A stretch of DNA of 17,719 nt, taken from the NCBI GenBank assembly GCA_900617975.1, contig UZAE01000838.1, positions 1 through 17,719 of the forward strand, in the 5' to 3' direction. The notes under the pieces were generated by a model, which searched no databases, was not told where the DNA came from, and was given only the letters and a program-made list of their open reading frames with translations. This stretch comes from Rodentolepis nana (Eukaryota; Platyhelminthes; Cestoda; Cyclophyllidea; Hymenolepididae). The stretch's first letter is position 1; every line of letters starts with the position of its first letter. Shown piece by piece: positions 1 to 10,932 of this stretch. The position numbers were made by a program, and so were the translations under genes.

Positions 1-34
1 TGAAATCGGCAATGACTTAGTTGCCAACCTAATA
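1..34 (+). mobile_element. Terminal inverted repeat of a second mariner copy, cut by window edge
   Basis: Positions 32 back to 3, read on the minus strand, match the inner and outer end of the mariner at 14054 at 29 of 30 positions (TTAGGTTGGCAACTAAGTCA and onward). The TA at 33-34 is the expected target duplication. This end corresponds to the transposase 3' side, so the copy's transposase would lie left of the window on the plus strand. Confidence 0.9.
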
Positions 35-36
35 TA

Positions 37-51
37 TTCTTATACAATATT
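37..51. repeat. Target-site duplication, 3' side of the short LINE derivative
   Basis: On the minus strand AATATTGTATAAGAA, matching 373-359 (AATATTGCATTTGAA) at 12 of 15 positions. Confidence 0.65.
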
Positions 52-358
52 TATTTATTTCAAATGGCAGACTTTATGCTACTTTAGCTGACTTCGGGTT
101 TCACAGAGGGGAGGAACATCAAAGTGAAAAAAAAGTGGAGAGGGGAACAGAAGAGTTATTCAAAGCTGTAAAAGAGACAGGCAGGCACTAAGGTAGAGAA
201 AAGGTAAGATGGGTACTGTGAAAGCGGTCGAATATGACATACAGTGGGGTGATGGTAGTTTGAAGTCAGAAGTCAACTGCCGATTAATAGACAATTTTGC
301 CGCATGAGAATACGTTGCCCGGGGTGCTCCACGGGGAGGTAAATCTATCGCAAATCCC
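52..358 (-). mobile_element. Short internally deleted LINE derivative (ribozyme 5' end plus LINE 3' UTR)
   Basis: A 307-bp element read on the minus strand. Its 5' end (358-286) is a degenerate copy of the HDV-like ribozyme found at the 5' end of the LINE at 15493. Its 3' end (about 92-52) matches the 3' UTR of the LINE fragment at about 435-381, sharing CATTTGAAATAA and a TAAAGYCTRCC block, and closes with an AAAT-rich tail. It is flanked by imperfect direct repeats at 37-51 and 359-373 (12 of 15 bases), placed exactly at the ribozyme start and the tail end. No coding capacity. The layout matches SIDEs (short internally deleted elements) described for R2 retrotransposons. Confidence 0.75.
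286..358 (-). ncRNA. Degenerate HDV-like self-cleaving ribozyme
   Basis: Read on the minus strand in HDV order: P1 5' GGGATTT (358-352), P2 5' GATAGA (349-344), P3 5' ACC (340-338), L3 TCCCCGT (337-331), P3 3' GGA, P1 3' GCACCCC (327-321), then GGGCAACG, P4 CGTA/TGCG (314-311 with 304-301), J4/2 GCAAAA with the candidate catalytic C at 299, and P2 3' TCTATT (291-286). P2 and P4 hold with G-U pairs. P1 has two mismatches, so the copy is probably weak or inactive. Confidence 0.72.
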
Positions 359-373
359 TTCAAATGCAATATT
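359..373. repeat. Target-site duplication, 5' side of the short LINE derivative
   Basis: On the minus strand AATATTGCATTTGAA, directly abutting the first G of the degenerate ribozyme at 358. It also adjoins the AAT-rich tail of the LINE at 374 onward. Confidence 0.65.
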
Positions 374-1640
374 AATATTATTATTATTTCAAATGGTAGG
401 CTTTAAGATATTCATCATTTGCCACTTAGTTGACTGTGCCTTTAAAAGGGGGAGGAGCATATATATAGGCTTTTGAATAGTTAACATTATCCCGTTATTT
501 GACTTCTGGTTTCCCAGTATCTTGAGGTCTCTACCGTTATCTGTAGGGCTGGACACCGAATCAGGTGGGTCTTCTCCATTTCCTTCTGTAGATTACATAG
601 GAGGCATGTCGATTGAGCTTATACGCCTATTCTGTAGAGGTGCTTCGTCAGTCAACCGTGCCCGGTACGCAGTCTAAACTTTGCAACAGCTTCGTTTCTT
701 GGCCAGTCGGACATGTCGGAGACTGCCACTGTCCACAACTCCTTCATCCGAGTTTTAAGATTGTTGCTTCTTGAAGTCTTGAATTCTCTCCTAATTAGGG
801 TCTTCATTGTGTGGAAAGACATTGGCCGGTCGATGGTTACGAAATTGTGGTCCCCTTATTAGCAAATGTACCAGAGGGCTCATTGCCTACACTTCCACAG
901 TTCCCGGAAATCCTTTATAGAACTAATGTTTTATTTGCTCTCTCACTAACTGATACAGTTTTACATTCGTGTATCACTGCTGTTTGGGGGGGGGGGGGGG
1001 GGTTCTCCGTTTCCAAATAGAATTTATTGCTGACTCCGAGTTCGAAAGAAGTACTGATTTGGTGAATTTTGTATCCAGGCAGCACAATTGGTCTAATGCT
1101 ATCTTAATAACCTCTATTTCTCCTTAGAATGCGGATCTATTTTGTCACGCTGCTGCGTAGAAAGAGAAGAGTTCAGAGTAAAAACCTGTACTAACGCTTG
1201 CTTGATTTTCCATATATGTCCTGTCAGTGAAGACTTGGAGCCATTGATCTGCAGGATAGTGTACATTGATTGTCTTAAGGGTCAGTGAGCGCATTTGATC
1301 TGGAGGGGTATCTTCATCCCTGAAAAGGCCATATATCTGACTTTACATGATCTTGTCCAATGAATGCCTTTAACCAGTTTAGCATATCATGTTTTATACC
1401 AATCGTCGCCAATTTTAGAATTAAGTTCCCTTTCCATACCAGGTCATATGCTGATTTGAAATCGATGAATACAGCCGTGGAAGTAAATCTTGCATCAAAG
1501 GCATCTTTGATATATTGGAAGAGAGCGGCTACTAGTTGGTTTGTTGATATTTGTTGCTTAAAACCTGCCATTTGACCACTAATACGGCTTCTCTAAGTAG
1601 CTTTCTAATAGGGGTTACCTAGGGCATGTTGCTAGTTTCC
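374..1640 (-). pseudogene. Jockey-like LINE, 3' part (RT motif A, RNase H, Cys/His end), dead
   Basis: Reverse transcriptase and RNase H of a non-LTR retrotransposon, read on the minus strand. From 1571 comes AGFKQQISTNQLV and RT motif A VFIDFKSAYDLVW (catalytic Asp kept). About 30 codons later the sequence jumps to the pre-RNase H linker (FRDEDTPPDQMRSLTLK), so RT motifs B to E, including the YADD box, are deleted. RNase H follows: QVFTDRT, GFYSELFSFY and GEIEVIKIAL, then LLSNSESAI, where the usual LSDS Asp is Asn. Then come an IPxHCGxxGNE-like helix, AVAKFRLRTGH and the closing CLLC...H...C motif near 620-550. Several stops and frameshifts are present. The 3' UTR (about 545-390) ends in an AAT-rich tail at 388-374. 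A 17-G run (986-1002) interrupts RNase H. Confidence 0.9.
986..1002. repeat. 17-base poly-G run
   Basis: An uninterrupted run of 17 G on the plus strand (C on the LINE coding strand) inside the RNase H region. It does not correspond to conserved protein sequence and is a likely slippage expansion or a sequencing-prone site. Confidence 0.95.
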
Positions 1641-2335
1641 CACGGCTAAAGCATTGCCCAATTGCTTAAATCAGGACCCGCAGTTTCAATTGTGGTATCT
1701 TAATAACAAAACTAAACTGACTTAGATCAAAGTTAAATGATTGGCTGTCCGGTTGGTCAGTAGCTGCAGAGGTGGTGTGATTCCACTCCTGGTAAAAGAA
1801 GAAAGAGAATAATCGATAGATCAGTACACCTTAACCGCATTCAATTCAATACAATCTCCGGTAAATAGCCTTCAAGATTTAGTCTGGGGGAAACAGAATG
1901 ACAAAATTGTACACCTACATAACCTGATTAGTCACCAGGGTTTATTTTTAAAAGCACGTGTTACCAAGATACCTCATCTACAAGCATAATTTAATTAGAG
2001 TGCCTGTTCACTACCTAACCAAGAAGCTTCAATTCTTTTTATTTCCAACTTAAGAAAACATCAACCTGATTAAAATTTATCTCACCAGTTCACCCAAATA
2101 AGCCACTTTTTTCTTTAACCTAGGTGCCAATTAGCCAGCTTATCCCTAGCGAAGTTTACAAATCCCATGCTACTTAAATAGATTTCAGGAAATAGAGGCC
2201 AATATATAGGTTCGATTGGTATGCTTTACTGCACATGATAAATTATAAAGAAAGTATGGAAAACCGAGACAATTACAATTAAGTCCGATGCACTATTTAC
2301 ATGATTAGACGGAGAAATGATAGGTAGTGGCGAGT
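1641..2335. other. Intergenic stretch between LINE fragment and kinesin 3' end
   Basis: No gene recognised. The part near 2335 is the likely kinesin 3' UTR; AATAAA on the minus strand occurs at 2043-2038. A patch at about 1740-1800 with TGGTCAGTAG and GTGATTCCACTCC looks vaguely tRNA-derived but does not satisfy A-box/B-box spacing. Confidence 0.5.
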
Positions 2336-3016
2336 TCATTTTCTTGGTCTCAAGTTCCTTCTAGGTCGGGGAGTCGGTCCAGCACTTCCGTCGATATCAA
2401 TAAATTTGACAGTCTCGGATAGAGGTGCTAGTTTTCGAAATCCACCTGAAGTTCTATCGCTCTCACCGCATTTACTTCCAGTTTCTCCTGCTACTGTTGA
2501 ATGTTTTTTCTTAGTTACTCCACGTCCTCGACGACGTGTCTTATTCGTCGTTTTCTCCTCTGGTTCTTCGTTCTCTGTTTCCTCTTCAGTCGTCGTCACT
2601 GATTGAAGGCCAGTTACGGTTGCAGTCACTGGTGCCGCTAATGAACCAGAAGCGGAACCTGAGATTTGAATGTTAGTGAGATCTCTAGCGAGCCGCTCAC
2701 TCCATGCATTTTCTTCTTCACTGTCATCAAACTGAGGAGCAGTATTCAAAATTTCAACAGGCAATTGAGAGACTGTCTGTTTTCTCCCCCTAGCTCTTCC
2801 TCCTCTTGATGTTGTGACACTAGTGGTTTTTCTGTTGACAGCAGGGCCTTTCACTTGACGACCACGACCACGTGGAGCACGTTTAGGCTGGGAATCCTGA
2901 GGAGCTGACTCATGGCTTGAACTAGGATCCGCCTTAGATGATTGACATTGGTCTTCTGTTTGAACTTCAGCATCGACCATCGTCTCAGATTTCTGCTCAT
3001 GCGTTTCAGTCTCCTC
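2336..3016 (-). CDS. KIF20A: Kinesin exon 11: basic RGR-rich C-terminal tail and stop
   Basis: The terminal exon has the acceptor TTTCTTTTTCTCAG ending at 3017 (phase 0) and a TGA at 2338-2336. About 226 residues, low complexity and not helical. EETETHEQKSETMVDAEVQ opens it, then RAPRGRGRQVKG, SRGGRARGRK, an acidic DDSEEENAW block, an acidic EEETENEEPEE run, NKTRRRGRGVTKKK and the final PRPRRNLRPRK. The Arg/Gly and Lys clusters would serve as nuclear localisation and nucleic acid, microtubule or PP2A/Aurora-type docking surfaces; the assignment is inference. The tail shows no similarity I recognise to vertebrate KIF20A. Confidence 0.88.
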   Translation of the reverse strand, partial: EETETHEQKSETMVDAEVQTEDQCQSSKADPSSSHESAPQDSQPKRAPRGRGRQVKGPAVNRKTTSVTTSRGGRARGRKQTVSQLPVEILNTAPQFDDSEEENAWSERLARDLTNIQISGSASGSLAAPVTATVTGLQSVTTTEEETENEEPEEKTTNKTRRRGRGVTKKKHSTVAGETGSKCGESDRTSGGFRKLAPLSETVKFIDIDGSAGPTPRPRRNLRPRK

Positions 3017-6000
3017 CTGAGAAAAAGAAAAACTTGTCTTTAAGATCGAAGAAAGTGCTGGCTCTACACTTAACGAAAGAAGCGTTTCACTCATTCAATA
3101 CTGCCGATTGTTGGCTTCCTTTACCATTCCATTTTCCCGCATATGCACTTTTTTATTAGGGAGGAACTGATACTCCTTGCAAGCCTTCGGGAAGACCATT
3201 GGTTCGGAAAAGAAATAGATAGCAGAGTTCTACCGAGATTCGGGACTACTTTATACTCTGACAATACACTCACCGTTACATCACCAATTAAGAAGACTGA
3301 TCAATTACCTTTTAGACTCTGTTCCATCGTGTTCTTTAGATTCTCCAATTACAAGCCTTTGAACAACTGTAAATTAAATTTGCTGCCACTAGTCCTTCTA
3401 TATACAACAGAAACTGAACTTTGAATAAGCTCACCCCATGATGCAGTGGACAACATGCACGCTTATCAAGTCAAATGATAACAATTTGACGCATCCGGTA
3501 ACGTAAACGACCATTCGAACTGGTCCGTTTCAACAAGAGCTAATTATAAGTCATGTACCGCAAGCACTTGGAGGATTTAAATACATTATGCATCATAAAA
3601 GTTGACATTAATGAACTAAGGACCTACAATGCGTTTTTGGAGTTGTTCATAAACACTAAGTTGACTCTGCAGATCATCCAACTTGGATAGTGCTTCGTTG
3701 TAAGCAGAACGAACTTGGCATAACTCTACATTCAGCGAAGAGCACCGCGATTCCATTTCAGCCAGAGCTTCTTGTTTTTCAGACTCAATTTCGTGGGATA
3801 AAAAGGAGTTCATTCGGACAACAGTATTTCGACCATCCCTTCCAATCGACTAAAATAAAAGTAGAAAGATCTTTACTTTCATTAGAGCCGATAATGACTT
3901 AATACAACTCGAACAATAAACTAATGCTCAACAATCGGTAGGAAATTGCTCTCCGTTTAAAGCAAAACGTACCTCGATTTCTTCAGGCATCTCTTTCTTC
4001 ACCACAACAGCCTCTTTTCCTTGTTGCCTGACACTCAGAGAATTGGAGTTATCGAAATCAGCCCTCAGTTGAGCGAGTTGTGAAAGCAGTTGTTGATTTT
4101 CAGCTCTCAGATCGGTGGCACTTGCTGTTTCACTTTTTTGCTTTCCCGCAAATACCACGGTCTCTGGAGTCGGTGGGATTATATCTGCTTCATTCGACTG
4201 TAAGACAAAAACAAATGAAGTCAAGCTCACTGCTGATAGGATTTAAGTAGGATGCGAAACATACGCAACAAACAGGAGACAGGAGAGGGGGGAATACGTT
4301 TGGAAGACGAGGTGAGTTTCGATTCACCGTCATTTGAGATGAGTCTAAATCACTTCCACGCTGAAAAAAAGAGAATCGTATAAAACTAAAAAGGCTCTGA
4401 GAGCGAGAGAAGCAGTGCTTGAAGTAAAATACCTCAATAAGAGGTGGGAAAACGTCAGTCTGGCCATTCATAACTAGCCTCGTCCTCTATAACGAGAGAG
4501 TCAGAATAAGAAAAGGTTGACGATTGAACTACTGAATTATAAGTAAGTGACATACAGCGATTTGGGCGTAGAATTGAGCACGGCGCAAGTCAACTTGAAG
4601 AGCATCCCGTTGTTCAGATAGGGCTACCATTGCTTCTGACTGTTCAGCCAAATCTGCTTTTGCTTCCTCTAACTTCGATCGAAGTTCCGCATTCTCTGCT
4701 GTGAGCTCTAGTAGAGATGAAAATGAAGACTTGTCATACGAAACAGAAACTGATAGAGGCGAAATAACTTTCAAGAGAAGTTAAAACAGGTACAGCGTAG
4801 GCCATCCAATTGAGCAATTTGAAAAGTAATCTTTTTGAAATAACCAAAATCCATGTAAATAAAAACATTGCCTCAAACATGGATGGCCCAAATACTCAGA
4901 TAGCTTAGGTGCCACTTTGATGAAAGGGAAAAACCTTTATGGGGGCTTTATGATCATCGTCGTGACAAGAGAAAATGTGTTTAGGCTAGTTAAGAAGAGT
5001 AGAGCAGAGTACAAGCCCCGTGTGCAAAACCGCGAATAGAAATGTCTACAACAAAGGCGGCTACGAGTACAAAAGCAGCTCAAAAAAGTGAAGAAACGAC
5101 ATCGAGTTTGAGCTATTTAAACAAGATAAGGAAAGTTAACCCCTATTCAGAATAGTTGATATCCTCAGAGATACTAAACGCATTTATTTCTTTTCAAGGC
5201 ATTATGTGAAAACAAGTCGCTGATAACCAATTTCATCCCTAGCGTAAAGTAAACAATTTTATTTTAATAATCGTCCCTACCGTTGAGGGGAGACCTTTTA
5301 AAGCTCTCATTTTAAGCGAAAGAAGTAATTAAATTTAATTAAAAGCATACGCCTATTGCGCATCTTCATTTTAATATACAAAATCTGCCAACATCGGCAG
5401 ACGCAAACGAACTTTAATGAAAATACACCCCACTACAACATCAATCTCTAATTTACAAATGTGATACAGATATAAAACCATTAAAGAGGCTATACCGCCT
5501 CATTCAATTGAACAACTGGAGTTGTATAGGTGCCGATGAAGTATATGAGGTAATAAATAGAAACAAAACTTGCTGGGACACGAAGGGCATTCATCGTCGA
5601 CCGCATTGGTGTCTCCTTCATCGGCATCCATTTCATACACATCCTCTGCAACCCGACGAGTTTTGGCCATTGGTTTTCTAGAAGATGGCGAAATTCGTTC
5701 CTGCGTAAGCGTTCGCCTTCTTTGTCGATAAAGTTTACTCTCCAGAATTCGCAACTTCTCTTCATAATCACGCTCCTGCTTTGCCAATAGGGATCTAAAG
5801 AAAAAAGTATGAATAAAGTCCGATTTATCAATGGACGTGGATTCACCTAAACAGAATTTAGCCGACGAATGTATAACAAAGACTAATAATATAAAGGTTG
5901 TCAGCACTAATTGGATGGCCACCTGTGTGTTCCAAACCATTCATTTCCATTATCTGTATGTTAACCAATCACGGGCGTCGCTGATTTAGCAACGCAGATG

Positions 6001-9000
6001 GCCGAAGTGCAATCATAAACGACCGAAAGAACATAATAATTCAATCACACTACCGAAACACATTCGGTGAGCCATAATTCCAAAGCCCATATAAGACACC
6101 TTCCCAAGTTCATTACGAGATGCATTTGCAAGACGTGAATTGATAGACCGTATGTACGTCAAGGACATTTTTATTCCACCGCTTCTCCTGTTGGTCAGAA
6201 TTAACCAGAGCGGTTGACCACACGCATAACCGAGTGCCTACAGGTGGTATTCGATCTAATGACCTCTAACTTGTCAGATATGCACCGTGGGGTCTCTATT
6301 TACAAACTCGAACACCGACACCACTTAAATAGCAGGGCTAAATCAGTCCAGTTGGCTATTTCGCTCATGGGATGTGAACCAATAGCTATTAAGCACGTAA
6401 CTTCGGAATTCATAGAAGAGTGGAATATGCTAAAGTACATTAACAAAAATAAACCGTTTCCCCATACCTTCACATTGCCTCATACTAGCCTCTTGATAAT
6501 TGTTGACAGATGTGCATACTATCTCATCTAATAAGCTAAAGGCAAGTAGTATTGGTAGATTCCCTCTCAATAAAATCTATTAGCCTCACCACATTATATG
6601 GAACTTAGGAAACTAATTAACGAAAGTCATCGGAGAACAAACACCCGTGTCTTATCATAAACAGAAACTAACTCGTATTGTTCCTCCATTCGCAGTAGTT
6701 CATCACCATAGTTTTTCGTAAGTCGCGCATTGGCTTCAGCCCTAGCAGCCTCTACTTCCGCAGGAAGCGTGTCAGCCAAGGCGGAGACTACTTCCAGCAC
6801 GACAGAAATAAGAGCCTCCCGAGAAAGGCCAGAGAGATCCGACTCAATGTCCTCCATCCATTCAAAGTGAGCGAGGGAGCCCAGGCGATCGCCAGCGGGC
6901 TTTCGTACGAGTGTGGCAGGCTCTTCGGTATCGCAATCAGTACTTTTATTAACTAATGGTGAGGAAAATATGGGAGAAACAGCGATGGGTAGAGTTGACA
7001 TTCGTGAACTTGTGTTGACCGGAGCGGATCCACTTGCCTTGCGTCCAATTAGACTACTTGAACAACTGAAAGGAAACGAAACAACGAGGACTTTAGAGGT
7101 AATAGGCGACTGCAAGCAATAACAACAACGACACAAGCGCATGATGAAATACATAAAGGTTTGGAAAGAACAAGAGATTGGCTTATAAGTGCATATTCTA
7201 AAAGAAAACTGAATCAGAAGCATGATGCGCCAGTCTATCATCTAAATCTACCGGAAAAGGAGAAGGCTTTCAGATCGATAAACTAAAAACAAACACCAAT
7301 GTCAAGCATACAACAATAATCGTAAAATAACTGTCCTTTTCTGTCTTTTAAAATTAACGTGTTTAATGGCCCCTTATACTTGAAAATAGCATACAAGTGG
7401 ATAAAACAGCTTTAACTAAGCTACATTTCCTATATTTTGGATCAGAATGTTTCAATTTAACTAAATTTCCCCGAATCAGGGAAAATTGTGGGTTTAGCAT
7501 AGCTAGGCCTAATAATCATCCTTAACATGAGCATTGCGTTTAAACTGAGGCGACTATTGTGAACTATTGTGGTTTAATAAATGAATTGATAGTACTAAAT
7601 TTGTGAAAAAAAATGTTAAGAATTGGACATTCATCTTAGATGACATTATGCATTAAGCACATATAAAACAATCACTATGTTATATTTATTACGCTTGAAA
7701 TCTAGCAGTTCTGCTAAAGAACATCTAACCCTTAAGTTGAAATAGGCTATGGCTTAATTACTTAAACAGCTTAGTAGTATAAAAAAACCAAGTAATCGGG
7801 CAACAGTCCATTTTCATATTACCCAGAGAGCCTTGGCTTTATTAATAACTTTGTTTTTCTCAATGTTGCTTAGAATAAAAATATCTAAGGTCATACCGTA
7901 GCTCAAAGCCCTTTTTCAACAAGTGTGCCCTCAGTTGTTTTTCAATAGCAGCTGTCGCGGCGGCCGTAGAATCCATTCCAGGTACAATTATGGTGTCTGG
8001 ATCAAGCTCGGAGGGCCTTGTACTAAAATCATCTCCACCCTCTTCCAACTCATCTGCAACCTCAGGAATGACAATGGGTGGAGAAGGCTCTTCAGCTTGA
8101 GGTAAAACGACCTGCGAGGCTAGAGCTGAGAACTTTAGAGCATGGAGAGTTTCATCTACTAGCTCAACACAAGGCGCTGCATTAACCAAAAGGCAAGCCT
8201 TGCTGCTCGCTACCCCCAAGCCGGGAGGGGAGAAAAAATTAGCAAACAGTCGAGTAAGTCGGGATTCACGGTAGGGAACAACCGGGTAACAGGCGGAAGG
8301 AGCTCCAGGTCGATTTCGACCACCAAGAGTACGCAAAGCTGTAATGCATTTGCCCAAAGCGAGGAGGGAAGTATTGATCGAGTTGGCTTCACGTAGACGA
8401 CAGGAGTTATTGGTGGTCTCCGCCTTGACACAACGTTCACTGCCCGCGAGATCGCAGAAAACGAGTTCACTGCAAGAGCCCAGAGATGCCATGCGGAAGT
8501 CGATGTTATTAGCATTTCCACGAGTGGAAACACGGAGGGCTCGAAGAGAGAAGATGGCATGGGAGCGGGAGGAAGCTGTGTTGAGACGAGTTGCACCGAC
8601 GGCCTGGCAACGGCGGCCAACATGAAGCAGAGCAATGGCTTCAGCAGATGAGCTTACAGGATACCAGCGCACTCCTATCAAGGAGAGTACAACATGACGA
8701 AACACTAACTCATTCATACATCTTAAGAACGTTTAAGGCAATCGATCTCAATAAAAGCAACCACAGAGAGACGAGATTTAATTTGGAATAAACTAGTTGA
8801 CATTTCATTGATTATCAACATCTGTAGGATTTATTTACAGCGATCATTATTACGTGAATAACAGTAGTCTGGAAAATATTACGATTTAAATACCCAGAAC
8901 AGCGGGAAATAGGCGTTCGTTAGCGAAAATTTTTCCCAAAGTGGCATACCGTTCAATCACGCCCAAATACAGCGGAAAATCTTCAGAATATTGAAAGAAA

Positions 9001-10885
9001 TTTGAAATCTGGGTAAAAATACTGCGAACCATACAACCTGACAAAGCAAGATTTCCTAGTAAATAAAAAGTAAAATGTAAATTTCAGCCATTTCAATATT
9101 TGTTCGATATGTTCCAAGCCTCATAATGATGATCAATTGTTATTTTACTACCAGAACTGTGTCCATGCATTATTAAATGTACGTAAGCTAAAAGCACAAC
9201 TAACTTCTTATAGCTAGAATCATACTAAATCAATTCTTTGCATTTATTAACATCAATGACGACAAAATGTGTCTCAAAGGGAAACCGGCCGTATATTACT
9301 AGTGTCACAAATGGAAGTCGAGAAAAGGTGCATTTCCACCATAGTTTACAGAGAATTAAACGCCTGCGAAAATCCAACTTAATATACTTAAATAAGCCAT
9401 ACGAACAACTTTGATCACCTCACACCCAATCACCCTAGAACAGCTGACCACAACGCTCAAAAGGAGCCAGCAGCCTAGTTGGAATCCAAGGCAGCGGAAC
9501 AACTCTGTTAACTGATCTAGGCCTGTTAGGGCCAGCCAAAGAATTCTACAAGCACAAGGCAAAGCCAAGTGCTGTATCGATACTCACCATACAAAAATTG
9601 CAAGGTAAGACCGATAAACGGTAGCGAGACCTCAGCTCATTTCACATACTAGGAAATGGTAAAACTTGCGCCTAATCCAAGTCGATGATTCACACCCCCA
9701 GAACGCCTAAAGGGTGAAAAATAAAATATATTTTTCTAAATATAGATTTATCTCCTGCACAAAATAATAGATTCCGCTTGAAATTAATAATTTATAACAT
9801 GAATAGTCCCGAAAAACTACTTAAATGATTAAGTAATATATCGCTACGACAAACAAAGCAGGCAAAATATAGAAATGAGCCTGAAAATGTTCAACTACTC
9901 TACTCATTTAAGTAACAAGAATTTAAAAATAGACAATGAATCAAATGTGCCCATTAAATGGAAAAATATTGCTAATTGTGAAGCTAATGGTTCCCTTATT
10001 AAACCATTTGATAGATTCATTCGATATCTATCTTGATCACGTACATTTAACTAGTTTAACATATTGATTACTATTTGAATGCAGCACGCATTCCCGTTAA
10101 CATTGGGAAACACGAAGCGAAGTACGAAAAAATGGATGAAAGACAAGTTTTTATGAAAAATGCAGTTTAATAAAGATCAAATATATGATAAACAGCTGTG
10201 AATTTAGGTAAAAATTTGTCATGCAGAACATGCATATAAAAAAGAACTACAAGATTTATTAAAGACAGACTCGATCAAATTCCTGATTGAAAAGCAGCCG
10301 ACCCGATAACCCAGAACCCTCGATGAAATAGAGGCCTTATTTCTCAAATTTCACTACTACTATTCCTACAGTGTACAATTTTGCTTCTCTCTAATTCTAT
10401 TTGTTTGGATATTTTAAGTTAAAATCCTTAAAAATTTTATTAAACGTGGAGCAAATAATCATATATAACAGAATATCACTACTGAACAAAATTCCTCAAG
10501 GAAAGAGAAGACATTTCAGCAAGGCAGTTACGCAGCAATATAAGAGGTGTAGATAATGTAAAAATTCAACGTAATTTGAAGACATTCATAATACATCAGT
10601 GCTATTTGCATGAATTAAGACTGATCTCAACAAGGTGCCCCAGTCAAGAGGGACCCACTTAAGATTACATGCAGCTTCGCATTATGCCATAAGCAATGTC
10701 CACTTCGAAGATTTTAAATCTAAATACTAGACCTTTCCCGAAAGATAGGAATCATAATTACTTTCCTCCCTACCTGATAGTTATAAGATTGGAAGTTCTA
10801 CATGTTAATGACCAAATTCCACTTCCACATGATCAACCAATTAACTAACCAATAACGTTAATATAAACTTAAACCATTTCTGCTC

Positions 10886-10932
<47 letters not shown>

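Noticed and set aside
283..355. A peptide with a Walker A-like GAPRGGKS motif encoded on the strand opposite to both ribozyme copies (also at 15567-15490)
   Set aside because: The two copies read similarly (GAPRGGKSIA), with some synonymous differences, but one has an in-frame stop, and the conserved bases are explained by the HDV-like fold on the other strand.
1740..1800. tRNA-derived SINE with TGGTCAGTAG and GTGATTCCACTCC
   Set aside because: The A-box-like and B-box-like parts are too close together and the B box is poor; no second copy seen.
5042..5155. A 37-codon plus-strand small protein starting MSTTKAATSTKAAQ
   Set aside because: Too short and low complexity to support without conservation or expression data.
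6214..6531. A 105-codon plus-strand gene in kinesin intron 5
   Set aside because: No recognisable domain, no homologue known to me, and it lies antisense within an intron.
8344..8625. Plus-strand and alternative minus-strand frames over the kinesin motor exon
   Set aside because: These are shadows of exon 4, whose frame carries all kinesin motifs.
9356..9568. A 70-codon minus-strand hydrophobic protein
   Set aside because: It overlaps the 3' half of the SL RNA gene in a kinesin intron; its composition fits chance.
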